Part shown: piece by piece, positions 26,405-35,368 of the stretch
How the letters are laid out: each line of letters opens with the position of its first letter
How positions within the stretch are numbered: position 1 is the first letter of the stretch
Notes under the pieces: model-generated
Database searches by the model: none
Told to the model about the DNA's origin: nothing
The model's input: the letters and a program-made list of their open reading frames with translations, nothing else
NCBI RefSeq assembly: GCF_900108015.1
Contig: NZ_FNVP01000018.1
Coordinates: 1 to 42,244 of the forward strand
Reading direction: 5' to 3'
DNA from: Flavobacterium urumqiense
Lineage (GTDB): Bacteria > Bacteroidota > Bacteroidia > Flavobacteriales > Flavobacteriaceae
Length of the DNA stretch: 42,244 nt
Position numbers and translations under genes: made by a program

Positions 26405-28609
26405 ATGAAATATATTTTGCTCCCAACTTTAACCTTATTATTTAGTATGGCTGGCTTTGCACAAGAAGCAGCAAGTAGTATTGAAAAAGCAAATTCAATT
26501 GAAACATTTGATACTGTTTCAGATACTATAAAAAATAAAAAAGGGGGAATTCTTAAAGAAGTTATTATAACACAACCACAAAAATCAGTTTCAGCGGTAC
26601 GATCAGGTTTAAAACCAATGGATGTTCCGCAAAGCGTGCAAATAATTGGTGCAGAAATCATAGCGCAACAACAATCAATTAGATTAAGCGATGTAATAAA
26701 AAATGTTAACGGTATTTACGTTGGCTCTATACGCGGTGGGGCTCAGGAATCTTTCTGGTCAAGAGGCTACGATATGACCGCTAACAACATGTTTAAAAAT
26801 GGTTTTCGTTTAAATGGCGGTTCAATTCCAGAAGTAACTTCATTGGAAAAAGTAGAAATATTAAAAGGAAGTGCTGCATTATTATACGGAAACGTAGCTC
26901 CGGGAGGAATTTTGAACATGGTAACTAAAACCCCTTCATTCAAAAAAGGAGGAGAGATTGCTATGCAATTGGGCAGCTATTCTTTTTACAAGCCGTCAAT
27001 TGATATATATGGTCCTTTGAATAAATTTATCGCCTACCGCTTTAATGGTACTTATGAAAATTCGGAAAGCTTTAGAGATGTTGTAAAAAAAGAACGTTAT
27101 TACATTAATCCCTCTTTTCTTTTCAAAGTGAGTGATAAAACCGAAATTACTTTGCAAGGAGACTATTTAAAAGACAATTGGACACCTGATTTTGGAACGG
27201 GAAGCATTGGAAAAGAAATTCTCGATCTTCCTCGTAGTCTTTATTTAGGGGCAACTTGGTCTAATGGACAAACCAAAACAGCATCCATTTCCGGATTGGT
27301 AAGCCATAATTTTAATGAAAACTGGAAACTAGATTTTAATACTTCAATGCAAGATTACAACAGAACGTCTAAAGGAACAGAACGTATCGTACCTGCAACT
27401 AATGGAGATTGGAAACGACCATTGGGAGAAAATAAAAACTTAGAACAAATCATAGGAGAACAATTCAGTTTGCAAGGAACTTTTACAACGAGAAAAGTGA
27501 AACACCAATTATTTGCTGGTATGGATTTTGAAAACTCCTTTTTACAAGCCTATACCTTTACCTTTTCTCCAACAACTTATGGTAGCGGTACTATTTTTGA
27601 TTTTGATAATTTTGATCAAGGTGGAGCTATACCAAATTCAAAAAACACCAAAATAGTAAAGACAGATACCAATCGTTTTGGAATTTACGCACAAGATTTA
27701 ATTTCAGTTACCGAACAATTTAAGGTTTTGGCAGGAGTACGTTGGTCTTGGCAAGAAGCACATGCGGAAACATCAGACATGATAAAAAACACCATTACGG
27801 AGGAGAAAAAACGTATTGATGAGGCTTTTTCGCCAAAAGTGGGACTGGTATTTCAACCAACAAAAAACACCTCTTTGTTTGCGAGCTACGCTAACTCATT
27901 CACACCAAATACTGGATTTACAGTAAATAATGAAGTAATTAAACCTTCGGTTATAGATCAATATGAAGTTGGAGTTAAAAAAGATTTCTGGAGAGGAATA
28001 TTAAGTACTAACGTAACTTTATATCAAATTACAAATAGCAACTTAGCTCAGACTGCTGAATTTAAAGCAGATGGTGTTACACAAAATATAGATTCTAACG
28101 TAAAGGTTTTGAGCGGAGCAACTAAAAGTAAAGGAGTAGAAATAGACATCACCGCAAAACCAATTGATGGTTTGAATATCATGGCTGGTTACAGTTATAA
28201 CGATATGCGTTATACCAAAACTTCAGGATTAAACGGAAGCAATATTCAGGGAGACCGTTTGGCTAGAACGCCAGCCAACACTGCCAACTTCAGTTTATTC
28301 TACAAATTACCAACAGGCGTATTAAAAGGATTGTCTGTAGGGTCTATGGCTAATTACATTGGAAATAGATTGGGCGGGTGGAATAACCAATATGATTCAA
28401 AGATGCCAAATGGGGTTTGGGAGAGAGAAATTCCTTTAGACGGTTATACCACTATTGATGTATCTGCGGGGTACGAATGGAAACAGTTTTCAATCCTTTG
28501 CAAATTATCTAATATTACGAATGAATTGAATTATACTGTTCATGAAAATTATAGTGTGAATCCAATTGCACCACGCCAAGTAATGACGAGTTTAAAATAT
28601 AAATTCTAA
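26405..28609 (+). CDS. TonB-dependent siderophore receptor
   Basis: A 734-residue outer-membrane receptor. The signal peptide is MKYILLPTLTLLFSMAGFAQ. The plug has the siderophore-receptor pattern PMDVPQSVQIIGAEIIAQQQ, IRLSDVIKNVNGIYVG, WSRGYDMTANNMFKNGFRLN and SLEKVEILKGSAALLYGNVA, then PGGILNMVTKTP. The barrel carries GIYAQDLISVTEQFKVLAGV, SLFASYANSFTPN and a closing APRQVMTSLKYKF. The family (FhuA/FhuE/FpvA relatives, TIGR01783 type) imports ferric hydroxamate or similar siderophores. It starts a transcription unit with a PepSY-type membrane protein 59 bp downstream, behind an iron-type promoter. The siderophore is unknown. Confidence 0.93.
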   Translation: MKYILLPTLTLLFSMAGFAQEAASSIEKANSIETFDTVSDTIKNKKGGILKEVIITQPQKSVSAVRSGLKPMDVPQSVQIIGAEIIAQQQSIRLSDVIKNVNGIYVGSIRGGAQESFWSRGYDMTANNMFKNGFRLNGGSIPEVTSLEKVEILKGSAALLYGNVAPGGILNMVTKTPSFKKGGEIAMQLGSYSFYKPSIDIYGPLNKFIAYRFNGTYENSESFRDVVKKERYYINPSFLFKVSDKTEITLQGDYLKDNWTPDFGTGSIGKEILDLPRSLYLGATWSNGQTKTASISGLVSHNFNENWKLDFNTSMQDYNRTSKGTERIVPATNGDWKRPLGENKNLEQIIGEQFSLQGTFTTRKVKHQLFAGMDFENSFLQAYTFTFSPTTYGSGTIFDFDNFDQGGAIPNSKNTKIVKTDTNRFGIYAQDLISVTEQFKVLAGVRWSWQEAHAETSDMIKNTITEEKKRIDEAFSPKVGLVFQPTKNTSLFASYANSFTPNTGFTVNNEVIKPSVIDQYEVGVKKDFWRGILSTNVTLYQITNSNLAQTAEFKADGVTQNIDSNVKVLSGATKSKGVEIDITAKPIDGLNIMAGYSYNDMRYTKTSGLNGSNIQGDRLARTPANTANFSLFYKLPTGVLKGLSVGSMANYIGNRLGGWNNQYDSKMPNGVWEREIPLDGYTTIDVSAGYEWKQFSILCKLSNITNELNYTVHENYSVNPIAPRQVMTSLKYKF

Positions 28610-28668
28610 TTAAACCTTTTATTAAAAAAAGAGTCTAATTTTTTTAATCATTTTAACAGACCAAAAAC

Positions 28669-29217
28669 ATGAACAAAAAGACCTTCAGAAATTTACATCG
28701 AGATTTGGGCTATTTCTATATTGGACTTATCGTATCATTTGCTTTATCAGGACTGATGATGAATCACCGAGATTCTTGGCAACCTGAAAAATACACAACT
28801 GAAACCAAAGCCATAGAAGTACAACTTCCTGCAGAAAGTGAAATCAACGAGAAATTTGCTGAAGATTTAGGAAAAAAATTAGGTATCGATGACAAGATGA
28901 GACGCCATAATGTAAAGAAGGATGTCTTTAAAATCTCTTTTGAAAACCATGATGTCGAAATTGATATAAAAACCGGAAAAGGAGAAGTGGTCTCTTTCAT
29001 GAAAACACCAATTATCAGTCAATCCATGATATTACATAAAAATACTTCCAATTTTTGGATATATTATTCTGATATTTTTGCTTTAAGCTTAATTACCATT
29101 GCATTAACCGGAACAATAATGATAAAAGGAGGGAAATTCAGTTTCAAAAAAAGAGGGTGGAAACTGGCATTAGCCGGCGTTATTTTTCCTATACTATTTT
29201 TGATTTTACTGAGTTAA
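28669..29217 (+). CDS. PepSY-associated transmembrane protein
   Basis: A 182-residue inner-membrane protein starting MNKKTFRNLHRDLGYFYIGL, with a first membrane helix at about 15-33 (LGYFYIGLIVSFALSGLMM, ending NH). A periplasmic PepSY-like domain (about 40-110) includes FKISFENHDVEIDIKTGKGEVV. Two more helices follow (SDIFALSLITIALTGTIMI and LALAGVIFPILFLILLS). His residues at HRDLGY, MMNHRD and ILHKNTSNFW are placed like haem or metal ligands in the PepSY_TM family, which includes proteins suggested to reduce ferric siderophores. Behind a siderophore receptor this role is likely, but inferred. Confidence 0.85.
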   Translation: MNKKTFRNLHRDLGYFYIGLIVSFALSGLMMNHRDSWQPEKYTTETKAIEVQLPAESEINEKFAEDLGKKLGIDDKMRRHNVKKDVFKISFENHDVEIDIKTGKGEVVSFMKTPIISQSMILHKNTSNFWIYYSDIFALSLITIALTGTIMIKGGKFSFKKRGWKLALAGVIFPILFLILLS

Positions 29218-29240
29218 AAACACTGTTCAACATAAATATC

Positions 29241-29275
29241 CAATCCTCGTTTAGTAATAAACGAGGATTTTGTTT
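29241..29275 (+). terminator. Rho-independent terminator of the siderophore operon
   Basis: AATCCTCGTTTA, loop GTAA, TAAACGAGGATT and TTG, T-rich. A long perfect stem of 12 pairs. Confidence 0.8.
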
Positions 29276-29297
29276 TAAAAAAGAAAGCGCGTTTTAC

Positions 29298-29344
29298 TAT
29301 ATTTGAACAACCAACAAAAAATGAACCCGAAAAAATCATTATGA
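29298..29344 (+). promoter_or_regulatory. Promoter and mini-ORF leader of the APC permease
   Basis: TATATTTG at 29298-29305 predicts a transcript start near 29312. At 29321 an ATG opens a seven-codon ORF (MNPKKSL) whose TGA overlaps the permease ATG in an ATGA. This layout suggests translational coupling. The only TTTG upstream is 25 nt away, inside the terminator tail, so the -33 box is uncertain. Confidence 0.45.
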
Positions 29345-30669
29345 AAAATTCAAACAACAACCAATTAAAGAAAAGTTTAGGTTTAAGTTTTGGTATTGCA
29401 GTATTAATTGGCGGTACAATTGGTGTTGGAATTTTACGTACACCAGGTATTATTGCTGGTCTGTTAGATAATTATTGGCTAATAATTGCTTGCTGGATTT
29501 TTGGTGGCATATATATCTTGATTGGTGCAAACTCCTATGCAGAATTAGCCACAATGTTGCCCAAAGCTGGAGGATCTTACAATTATATAAAAAGAGCTTT
29601 TGGGGATTATGCCGGTTTTCTATCAGGATGGTTTGATTATATTGCAAATTCTGTTCCACCTGCATTTTACTGTATCGTTATCAGCGAATATCTTGTTATT
29701 TTATTTCCAAGTTTGGAAAATCAGACTACAATTATTGCTATTGCTTTTTTAATTGCCTTTACCGTACTTCATGTAAGTGGAGTAAAAAACGGCAGTTACT
29801 TCCAGCAGTTGACAAGTATTATTAAGGTCGGAGTTTTTGTGGCCTTAATCGTCGCTTGTTTTATGTATTCGGGAGTCCAATTTAATCCTATTGAAAAAGA
29901 CACTCCATTTTTTGAAATGGGAATAATATTTGGATTTTTTAAATCACTTCAATTAATAATTGGTACTTATGATGGTTGGTATGCCGTTTGCTTTTTCGCA
30001 GAAGAGGATAAAAACCCAAGTAAAAACATTCCTAAATCATTATATACCGGAGCCATAATTGTCATCGTACTTTATGTTTTAATAAATACGGCATTCTTTC
30101 ATGTATTGCCCGTTTCCGCATTAGCTAATTCACCATTGGTCGCTGCAGATGTTGCTAAAGTGGTATTTGGAACTAGGGGTGCAATTATAGTAACCGTTAT
30201 AGCCATTTTTTCTTTGATTAGTATTCTCAATGCCTATATGATGATTCCAGCGCGCATTCTGTTTGGATTGAGTCGCGATGGCTTTTTTATTCAAAAAGGG
30301 ACTAAAATCAACAAAGGCGGCACTCCCATAATAGCGCTTTTAGTCTCTTCATCAATTAGTTTACTACTGATTTATATCGGTTCCTTTGAAGTGCTTTTTT
30401 CATTTGGAACCTTCATGTCAGTTATTGTTTGGGGATTGGCGTATTGTTCGCTTATAAAATTGAGAAATAAAGAACCCGATTTACCCAGACCTTATCGCTC
30501 TTGGGCTTATCCTTGGACCACGATACTCGCGATTACTGCTACAGTAGCATTATTGATTGGTTTTGCTTATGGCGACACTAAAAATTTTATAATTATTCTT
30601 GTTATTTCAGGACTTTCCTACCCTGTTTTTTTGCTTTTAAATCGAAGAAATAAAAAGGATTCGGTTTAA
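29341..30669 (+). CDS. APC-family amino acid permease
   Basis: A 442-residue inner-membrane transporter with about 12 hydrophobic helices. The first helix region, LGLSFGIAVLIGGTIGVGIL, holds the APC substrate-binding motif GGTIGVGILRTPG. TM2-3 has GGIYILIGANSYAELATMLP and KAGGSYNYIKRAFGDYAGFL, a classic signature. Later blocks include FAEEDKNPSKNIPKSL (loop after TM6) and SLISILNAYMMIPARILFGL, then SRDGFF. It probably imports amino acids, possibly by exchange; the substrate is not predictable. The start at 29341 overlaps the stop of a mini-ORF. No obvious operon partner. Confidence 0.92.
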   Translation: MKNSNNNQLKKSLGLSFGIAVLIGGTIGVGILRTPGIIAGLLDNYWLIIACWIFGGIYILIGANSYAELATMLPKAGGSYNYIKRAFGDYAGFLSGWFDYIANSVPPAFYCIVISEYLVILFPSLENQTTIIAIAFLIAFTVLHVSGVKNGSYFQQLTSIIKVGVFVALIVACFMYSGVQFNPIEKDTPFFEMGIIFGFFKSLQLIIGTYDGWYAVCFFAEEDKNPSKNIPKSLYTGAIIVIVLYVLINTAFFHVLPVSALANSPLVAADVAKVVFGTRGAIIVTVIAIFSLISILNAYMMIPARILFGLSRDGFFIQKGTKINKGGTPIIALLVSSSISLLLIYIGSFEVLFSFGTFMSVIVWGLAYCSLIKLRNKEPDLPRPYRSWAYPWTTILAITATVALLIGFAYGDTKNFIIILVISGLSYPVFLLLNRRNKKDSV

Positions 30670-30714
30670 ATTTTGATAGAGATTTCGTTAATAACAAGTG
30701 GTACAACCGTACCT

Positions 30715-30840
30715 ATTTCAAACAAAAAAATCCAAATTCTGCAATATCAGGATTGAAATATAAATTTTAAATTAGGCTATATTTTATTTCAATCCAGCCA
30801 ACCTATGCTTCATAATTTCAATATTAGACAAGGTATCGAC
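30715..30840 (-). pseudogene. Decayed copy of the valS 3' end and terminator
   Basis: On the minus strand 30840-30784 reads VDTLSNIEIMKHRLAGLK, stop. The valS C-terminus is ADALSKIETIKHSLAGLK. The bases beyond the stop (30783-30715) also match the valS terminator region at 31995-32067, including AGGCTAT/AGGCTGT, TTATTTCAATCC and ATATCAGGATTG. Similarity stops before 30850, so only about 130 bp remain. This is a fragment of a duplication, not a gene. Confidence 0.72.
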
Positions 30841-31311
30841 GGCGCAGCATACATAAGAATTACTAAAAAAATTATCGTCTCAAAGTAGCTTTAGGCTTTG
30901 TTACCCTGCACATCCCTTTTAATTTTAAGATGAAAATTAAAAATCGACGTATCATCATTAAAAGCGGATACAAAGATTAAAACTTCGCTCACAAAGTTTT
31001 TAAAAAGGTTTAATAAACTGGCAACTTTTCTTGGAAGTACTGTGAATTTTGCAACCTTTTTCACAAATTGTGTAACACTCCTTTTTATTAAGAAGTTGAC
31101 CTTTACTAATAAGGATCCATTACAATTAAGTTCCTTTACAATAGATAAAAATCAACCATCGGAATTTACAACAACTGCAACGCAGCAGAAAAAGATAAAG
31201 ATTGTGTTCACTACTATGCAAATGAAGATTTTCATAATAACAAGAGAAAAGAAAAATAAAAACAAGATTTCAACGGAGTAAAATTATAATCCCAAGTTAA
31301 CAAAAAACAAA
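30841..31311. other. Intergenic region before the PPOX-like gene
   Basis: AT-rich, with no supported gene. A 79-codon open frame at 31042-31281 has low-complexity Lys/Thr/Ile composition, no ribosome-site or promoter support and no recognisable pattern. No promoter matching TTTG/TAnnTTTG was identified for the next gene. Confidence 0.55.
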
Positions 31312-31821
31312 ATGAGCACCACAAAAAATTTGAATAACAAAGAAGCCATTGACAAACTGAAAAGTTTAGTTGATGAAATAATGATTTGTCTTTTCTGCAC
31401 CGACCTTGAAACAGATGATGGCTCTACGTGCCGACCGATGTCAGCTATAAAAGTTTGTGACGAAGGTAATATTTGGTTTTTCAGTGAAAAGAACAGCGAT
31501 AAAAATAAAGCCATAGAAAAAGGTAAAAATGTGCAACTCTTTTTTTCGCATCCTGGTAAAAGCAGCTATTTAGTTGTAAACGGTGAAGCAGAAATAATTT
31601 TGGACAAAACAAAAATTGAAGAACTATGGACACCAGTAGCTAAAATTTGGTTCGAAGAAGGTAAAGAAGATCCCAATATTTCAGTAATAAAAGTAAGTCC
31701 AACGACAGCTTATTATTGGGATACGGCCGGCAACCAAATGATAAACTTTATTAAAATGGTCGCTTCCGTTGCCACAGGAACAAATTTAATTACTGGCAAT
31801 CAAGGAGCTTTGAATGTATAG
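31312..31821 (+). CDS. Pyridoxamine 5'-phosphate oxidase-like (general stress protein 26) family protein
   Basis: A 169-residue protein with the split-barrel flavin fold. It has IMICLFCTDLETDDGSTCRP near 25-45, then PMSAIKVCDEGNIWFFSEKN and SDKNKAIEKGKNVQLFFSHP. After that come KSSYLVVNGEAEII, KIEELWTPVAKIWFEEGKED and NISVIKVSPTTAYYWDT. This order is typical of the GSP26 group, small FMN- or F420-type flavin-binding proteins tied to stress. There is no signal peptide, so cytoplasmic. The true substrate is unknown. It lies between the valS fragment and valS itself, which suggests it was carried with or inserted at that rearrangement. Confidence 0.88.
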   Translation: MSTTKNLNNKEAIDKLKSLVDEIMICLFCTDLETDDGSTCRPMSAIKVCDEGNIWFFSEKNSDKNKAIEKGKNVQLFFSHPGKSSYLVVNGEAEIILDKTKIEELWTPVAKIWFEEGKEDPNISVIKVSPTTAYYWDTAGNQMINFIKMVASVATGTNLITGNQGALNV

Positions 31822-32008
31822 GAAATAATCAAATTCAATAATTCCTTTCTTAAACAATTTTTAAGATCAATTTTATTTGTTTAATGAACATTTTATCACT
31901 CTAATTCTAAAATAGTAAAATATAGAATTAGTAAAAAGTTCTATTTTTGCAACTTGTGTAAACTCCTTGTTCGTAAATATAATCAGAATTTTGATTTTCA
32001 AACATAAA

Positions 32009-32044
32009 AAATCCCAATGCTGAAATATCAGGATTGGGATTTGA
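32009..32044 (-). terminator. Terminator of valS (possibly bidirectional)
   Basis: On the minus strand AATCCCAAT, loop, ATTGGGATT, then TTTTTATG. The plus strand also has a T-rich side (TTTGATTTTT), so it may serve the convergent gene ending at 31821 too. Confidence 0.75.
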
Positions 32045-32067
32045 TTTTTACATAAATAGGCTGTTTT

Positions 32068-34701
32068 TTATTTCAATCCTGCCAAACTATGCTTGATGGT
32101 TTCAATTTTAGATAGAGCATCTGCTTCTTTCTGAATTTCGTTATCCAAAACTTTTTGCGGTGCACCAGCCACAAATTTCTCGTTCGCTAATTTGCTTTGA
32201 ACTGATTTCAGGAAACCTAGTGTATAGACCAACTCTGCCTCTAATTTTGCAATTTCTTCTGCTACATTTATATTTCCGGTAATAGGAATAAAATATTCAT
32301 TTGATTTTACACGGAAAGACAAAGCGCCATCTACTTTATCGGAAACGTATTCCAGATCAGTTATGTTCCCTAATTTAGTCAGAACCGAATCAAAATAGGT
32401 TGAAGCTTTATCATTATTTACGATTTTCAATTCAATGGTATCTTTAAATGGGATATTTTTGTCTTTACGAATCGTTCTGATTCCAGAAATCACTTCAATT
32501 GTATTTTCGAAATCTATAATTAAAAGAGCGTTAAAAGGTTTTAATTCTGGCCATGTGGAAACAATTAATGCTTCTTCAGTAGTTCTTTCAGCAAGAATCT
32601 GCCAAATTTCTTCTGTCAAGAACGGCATAAACGGATGCAATAACTTCAAGTTGTTTTCGAGCATTTCAATCGCTTTTGCAAAAGTAACGCTGTCAATTGG
32701 TTGTTGATATGCCGGTTTTATCATTTCCAGAAACCAAGAACAGAAATCGTCCCAAACCAGTTTATAAATTGCCATTAAAGCATCGGAAATTCTATATTTC
32801 TCAAAATTATCCTCGATTTCTACAAGGGTTTGTTGCAATTTAGCTTCATACCATTCAATTGCCACTTTTGACGATTCCGGTTGCGGAATAGCATCCGAAA
32901 GTTCCCAACCTTTTATTAGTTTAAATGCATTCCAGATTTTATTCGTGAAGGCTTTTCCTTGGTTACATAATTCTTCATCAAACATAATGTCATTCCCTGC
33001 AGAAGCGCTCAAAAGCAATCCTACACGAACTCCATCAGCACCAAATTTCTCAATCAAATCCAAAGGATCGGGTGAATTACCTAGTGATTTAGACATTTTA
33101 CGTCTTTGCTTGTCACGTACCAGACCAGTCAAATATACATTTGTAAATGGTTTTTTACCAGTATATTCATATCCTGCAATAATCATTCTCGCCACCCAAA
33201 AAAACAAAATATCCGGGCCGGTAACTAAATCATTGGTTGGGTAATAATATTTAAAATCCTCGCTTTCCGGATCCATTATTCCGCCAAAAACTGACATTGG
33301 CCACAGCCAAGAAGAAAACCAAGTATCAAGAGCATCAACGTCTTGTCGCAAATCTTTTATTTCAAGTTTCGAATTTAAGGTTTTGGCTTTTGCCAATTCT
33401 AAAGCTTCTTCGATAGATTCAGCAACCACAAAATCTTCTTTTCCGTCTCCATAGAAATAAGCAGGAATCTGTTGTCCCCACCATAATTGACGAGAGATAT
33501 TCCAATCACGTATATTATTTAACCAATGTGCATATGTATTATTAAAACGAGCAGGGTGCAATTTAATTTCACCATCAACCAATACCGATTTAATGGCAGG
33601 CTTAACCAAATCTTCCATTTTCAGAAACCACTGATCTGACAAACGAGGCTCGATAACTGCCTTCGTTCTTTCAGAAGTTCCCACTTTATTCAAGTGAATT
33701 TCTGTTTTGGCCAAAGCGCCAATAGTCTCTAATTCTTTGGCAATTTCTTCCCGAACTACAAAACGATCTTTCCCTTGGTAATGCAATCCAAAACTATTTA
33801 AAGTCGCATCTTCGTTGAAAATATCAATAATTTCAAGATTATGCTTCTCTCCCAGCGCCTTGTCGTTACTATCATGAGCCGGAGTCACTTTTAAACATCC
33901 CGTTCCAAATTCGATATCAACATATACATCTTCAATAATTGGAATCACTCTGCCGCAAATAGGTACAATCGCTTTTTTGCCTTTTAAATGAGCAAAACGT
34001 TCGTCATTTGGATTGATACAAATAGCAGTATCCCCAAAAATAGTTTCTGGACGTGTGGTGGCAATAGTTAGGAAATCTTCACCTCCTTCAATTTTATATT
34101 TTAGGAAATATAATTTCCCTTCTTGTTCTTCATAAATTACTTCTTCGTCAGACAAAGTAGTTTTTGCTTCAGGATCCCAGTTTACCATTCGGTATCCTCT
34201 GTAAATCAATCCTTTATTATATAAATCCACAAAAGAACGAATTACAGAAGCTGACATGTCTGGATCCATGGTGAATTTTGTTCTCTGCCAATCACAAGAA
34301 GCACCCAATTTTTTCAATTGGTCTAAAATTACACCACCATATTTATCCGTCCATTCCCATGCATGAGCCAAAAATTCCTCACGAGTCAAATCATTTTTAT
34401 TGATTCCTTCGGATTTTAATTTAGCAACAACCTTAGCTTCAGTAGCAATAGAAGCGTGATCTGTGCCAGGAACCCAACAAGCATTGAAACCTTTCAGACG
34501 CGCTCTTCTTATCAAAACATCCTGAATTGTGTTATTCAACATGTGTCCCATATGTAAAACTCCAGTTACGTTAGGCGGAGGAATTACGATGGTATAAGGC
34601 GTTCTATGATCTGGCTCTGAGTGAAAATAATTGTTCTTCATCCAGTAGTCATACCACTTATTCTCAATAGTTTTAGCGTCAAATTGTGCAGGAATTGTCA
34701 T
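32068..34701 (-). CDS. valS: Valine--tRNA ligase
   Basis: An 877-residue class I synthetase charging tRNA-Val. The HIGH motif is HMGH (50-53) in PPPNVTGVLHMGHMLNN, and the KMSKS loop is RRKMSKSLGNSPDPLDL near 533. The start MTIPAQFDAKTIENKWYDYW is the usual N-terminus. The editing domain includes TTRPETIFGDTAICINP, DERFAHLKGKKAIVP and GCLKVTPAHDSND. The C-terminal arm (VAEEIAKLEAELVYTLGFLK to the end) is the valyl-type coiled coil. Length is typical. A minus-strand TACTTTTG near 34828-34821 could be its -7 box. Confidence 0.97.
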   Translation of the reverse strand: MTIPAQFDAKTIENKWYDYWMKNNYFHSEPDHRTPYTIVIPPPNVTGVLHMGHMLNNTIQDVLIRRARLKGFNACWVPGTDHASIATEAKVVAKLKSEGINKNDLTREEFLAHAWEWTDKYGGVILDQLKKLGASCDWQRTKFTMDPDMSASVIRSFVDLYNKGLIYRGYRMVNWDPEAKTTLSDEEVIYEEQEGKLYFLKYKIEGGEDFLTIATTRPETIFGDTAICINPNDERFAHLKGKKAIVPICGRVIPIIEDVYVDIEFGTGCLKVTPAHDSNDKALGEKHNLEIIDIFNEDATLNSFGLHYQGKDRFVVREEIAKELETIGALAKTEIHLNKVGTSERTKAVIEPRLSDQWFLKMEDLVKPAIKSVLVDGEIKLHPARFNNTYAHWLNNIRDWNISRQLWWGQQIPAYFYGDGKEDFVVAESIEEALELAKAKTLNSKLEIKDLRQDVDALDTWFSSWLWPMSVFGGIMDPESEDFKYYYPTNDLVTGPDILFFWVARMIIAGYEYTGKKPFTNVYLTGLVRDKQRRKMSKSLGNSPDPLDLIEKFGADGVRVGLLLSASAGNDIMFDEELCNQGKAFTNKIWNAFKLIKGWELSDAIPQPESSKVAIEWYEAKLQQTLVEIEDNFEKYRISDALMAIYKLVWDDFCSWFLEMIKPAYQQPIDSVTFAKAIEMLENNLKLLHPFMPFLTEEIWQILAERTTEEALIVSTWPELKPFNALLIIDFENTIEVISGIRTIRKDKNIPFKDTIELKIVNNDKASTYFDSVLTKLGNITDLEYVSDKVDGALSFRVKSNEYFIPITGNINVAEEIAKLEAELVYTLGFLKSVQSKLANEKFVAGAPQKVLDNEIQKEADALSKIETIKHSLAGLK

Positions 34702-34919
34702 TTTATCGTAAATTCGTTTATTCGTTAAATTAGATTGTATGTTTGTTCAGTTAAATGAATAATCAACTAAACAAATAACCTTTTAAAATTTGGTCTGATA
34801 TTTGTAATTAATAGTGGGAACAAAAGTAAATAATTAAGTACACTATAAAAAGAGAAATAAATATTTGTACGTTAATTAAAACAAAGTACATTTACTTTAA
34901 CGAATTTAAAAAAATAAAA

Positions 34920-35309
34920 ATGAAAAAAATAATTACTTTAATGGCAATCCTGTTAGTAAGCAGTGTGGTTTTTGCCCAGTCTGGAGCTAAAATTGATTTT
35001 TCAGCAAAAGACAACACTATAGATTATGGTAAAGTATCTAAATCAAGTGATAATGGTATTCGAGTTTTTGAATTTACAAATACAGGGAATTCTCCTTTAA
35101 TAATTACCTCAATACAGTCAACAGCAAATTGCACGATATTATCGAGTACAAAAGATGCAATACTGCCCGGTAAAAAAGGAAAAATCGAGATAAAATACAA
35201 TATGACTGCAGGGCCAATTCGAAAAACAATTACGGTTGAATCTAATGCAGTGAATTACGATGAAGGAAGAGTAGCTCTAAAAATAAAAGGAGAAGTTCTT
35301 GCCAATTAA
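34920..35309 (+). CDS. DUF1573 family secreted protein
   Basis: A 129-residue protein with signal peptide MKKIITLMAILLVSSVVFAQ. The domain is an Ig-like fold typical of DUF1573: TIDYGKVSKSSDNGIRVFEF, FTNTGNSPLIITSIQSTANC, then PGKKGKIEIKYNMT, IRKTITVESNA and a closing LKIKGEV. The conserved cysteine lies in STANCT. Function is unknown; it is likely periplasmic or on the cell surface. It diverges from valS and ends at a very strong terminator. Confidence 0.9.
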   Translation: MKKIITLMAILLVSSVVFAQSGAKIDFSAKDNTIDYGKVSKSSDNGIRVFEFTNTGNSPLIITSIQSTANCTILSSTKDAILPGKKGKIEIKYNMTAGPIRKTITVESNAVNYDEGRVALKIKGEVLAN

Positions 35310-35330
35310 ATTCCTGATTTAATACTATGT

Positions 35331-35368
35331 AGCGCTTTATGAAAATTTCATTAAGCGCTTTTTTTTAT
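35331..35368 (+). terminator. Rho-independent terminator of the DUF1573 gene
   Basis: AGCGCTT then ATGAAA, a short loop, TTTCAT then AAGCGCT and an eight-base T-run. The T-run touches the stop codon of the convergent gene. Confidence 0.85.

Noticed and set aside
31042..31281. A 79-codon open frame before the PPOX-like gene
   Set aside because: Low-complexity Lys/Thr/Ile-rich sequence in AT-rich intergenic DNA, with no motif or start-site support.
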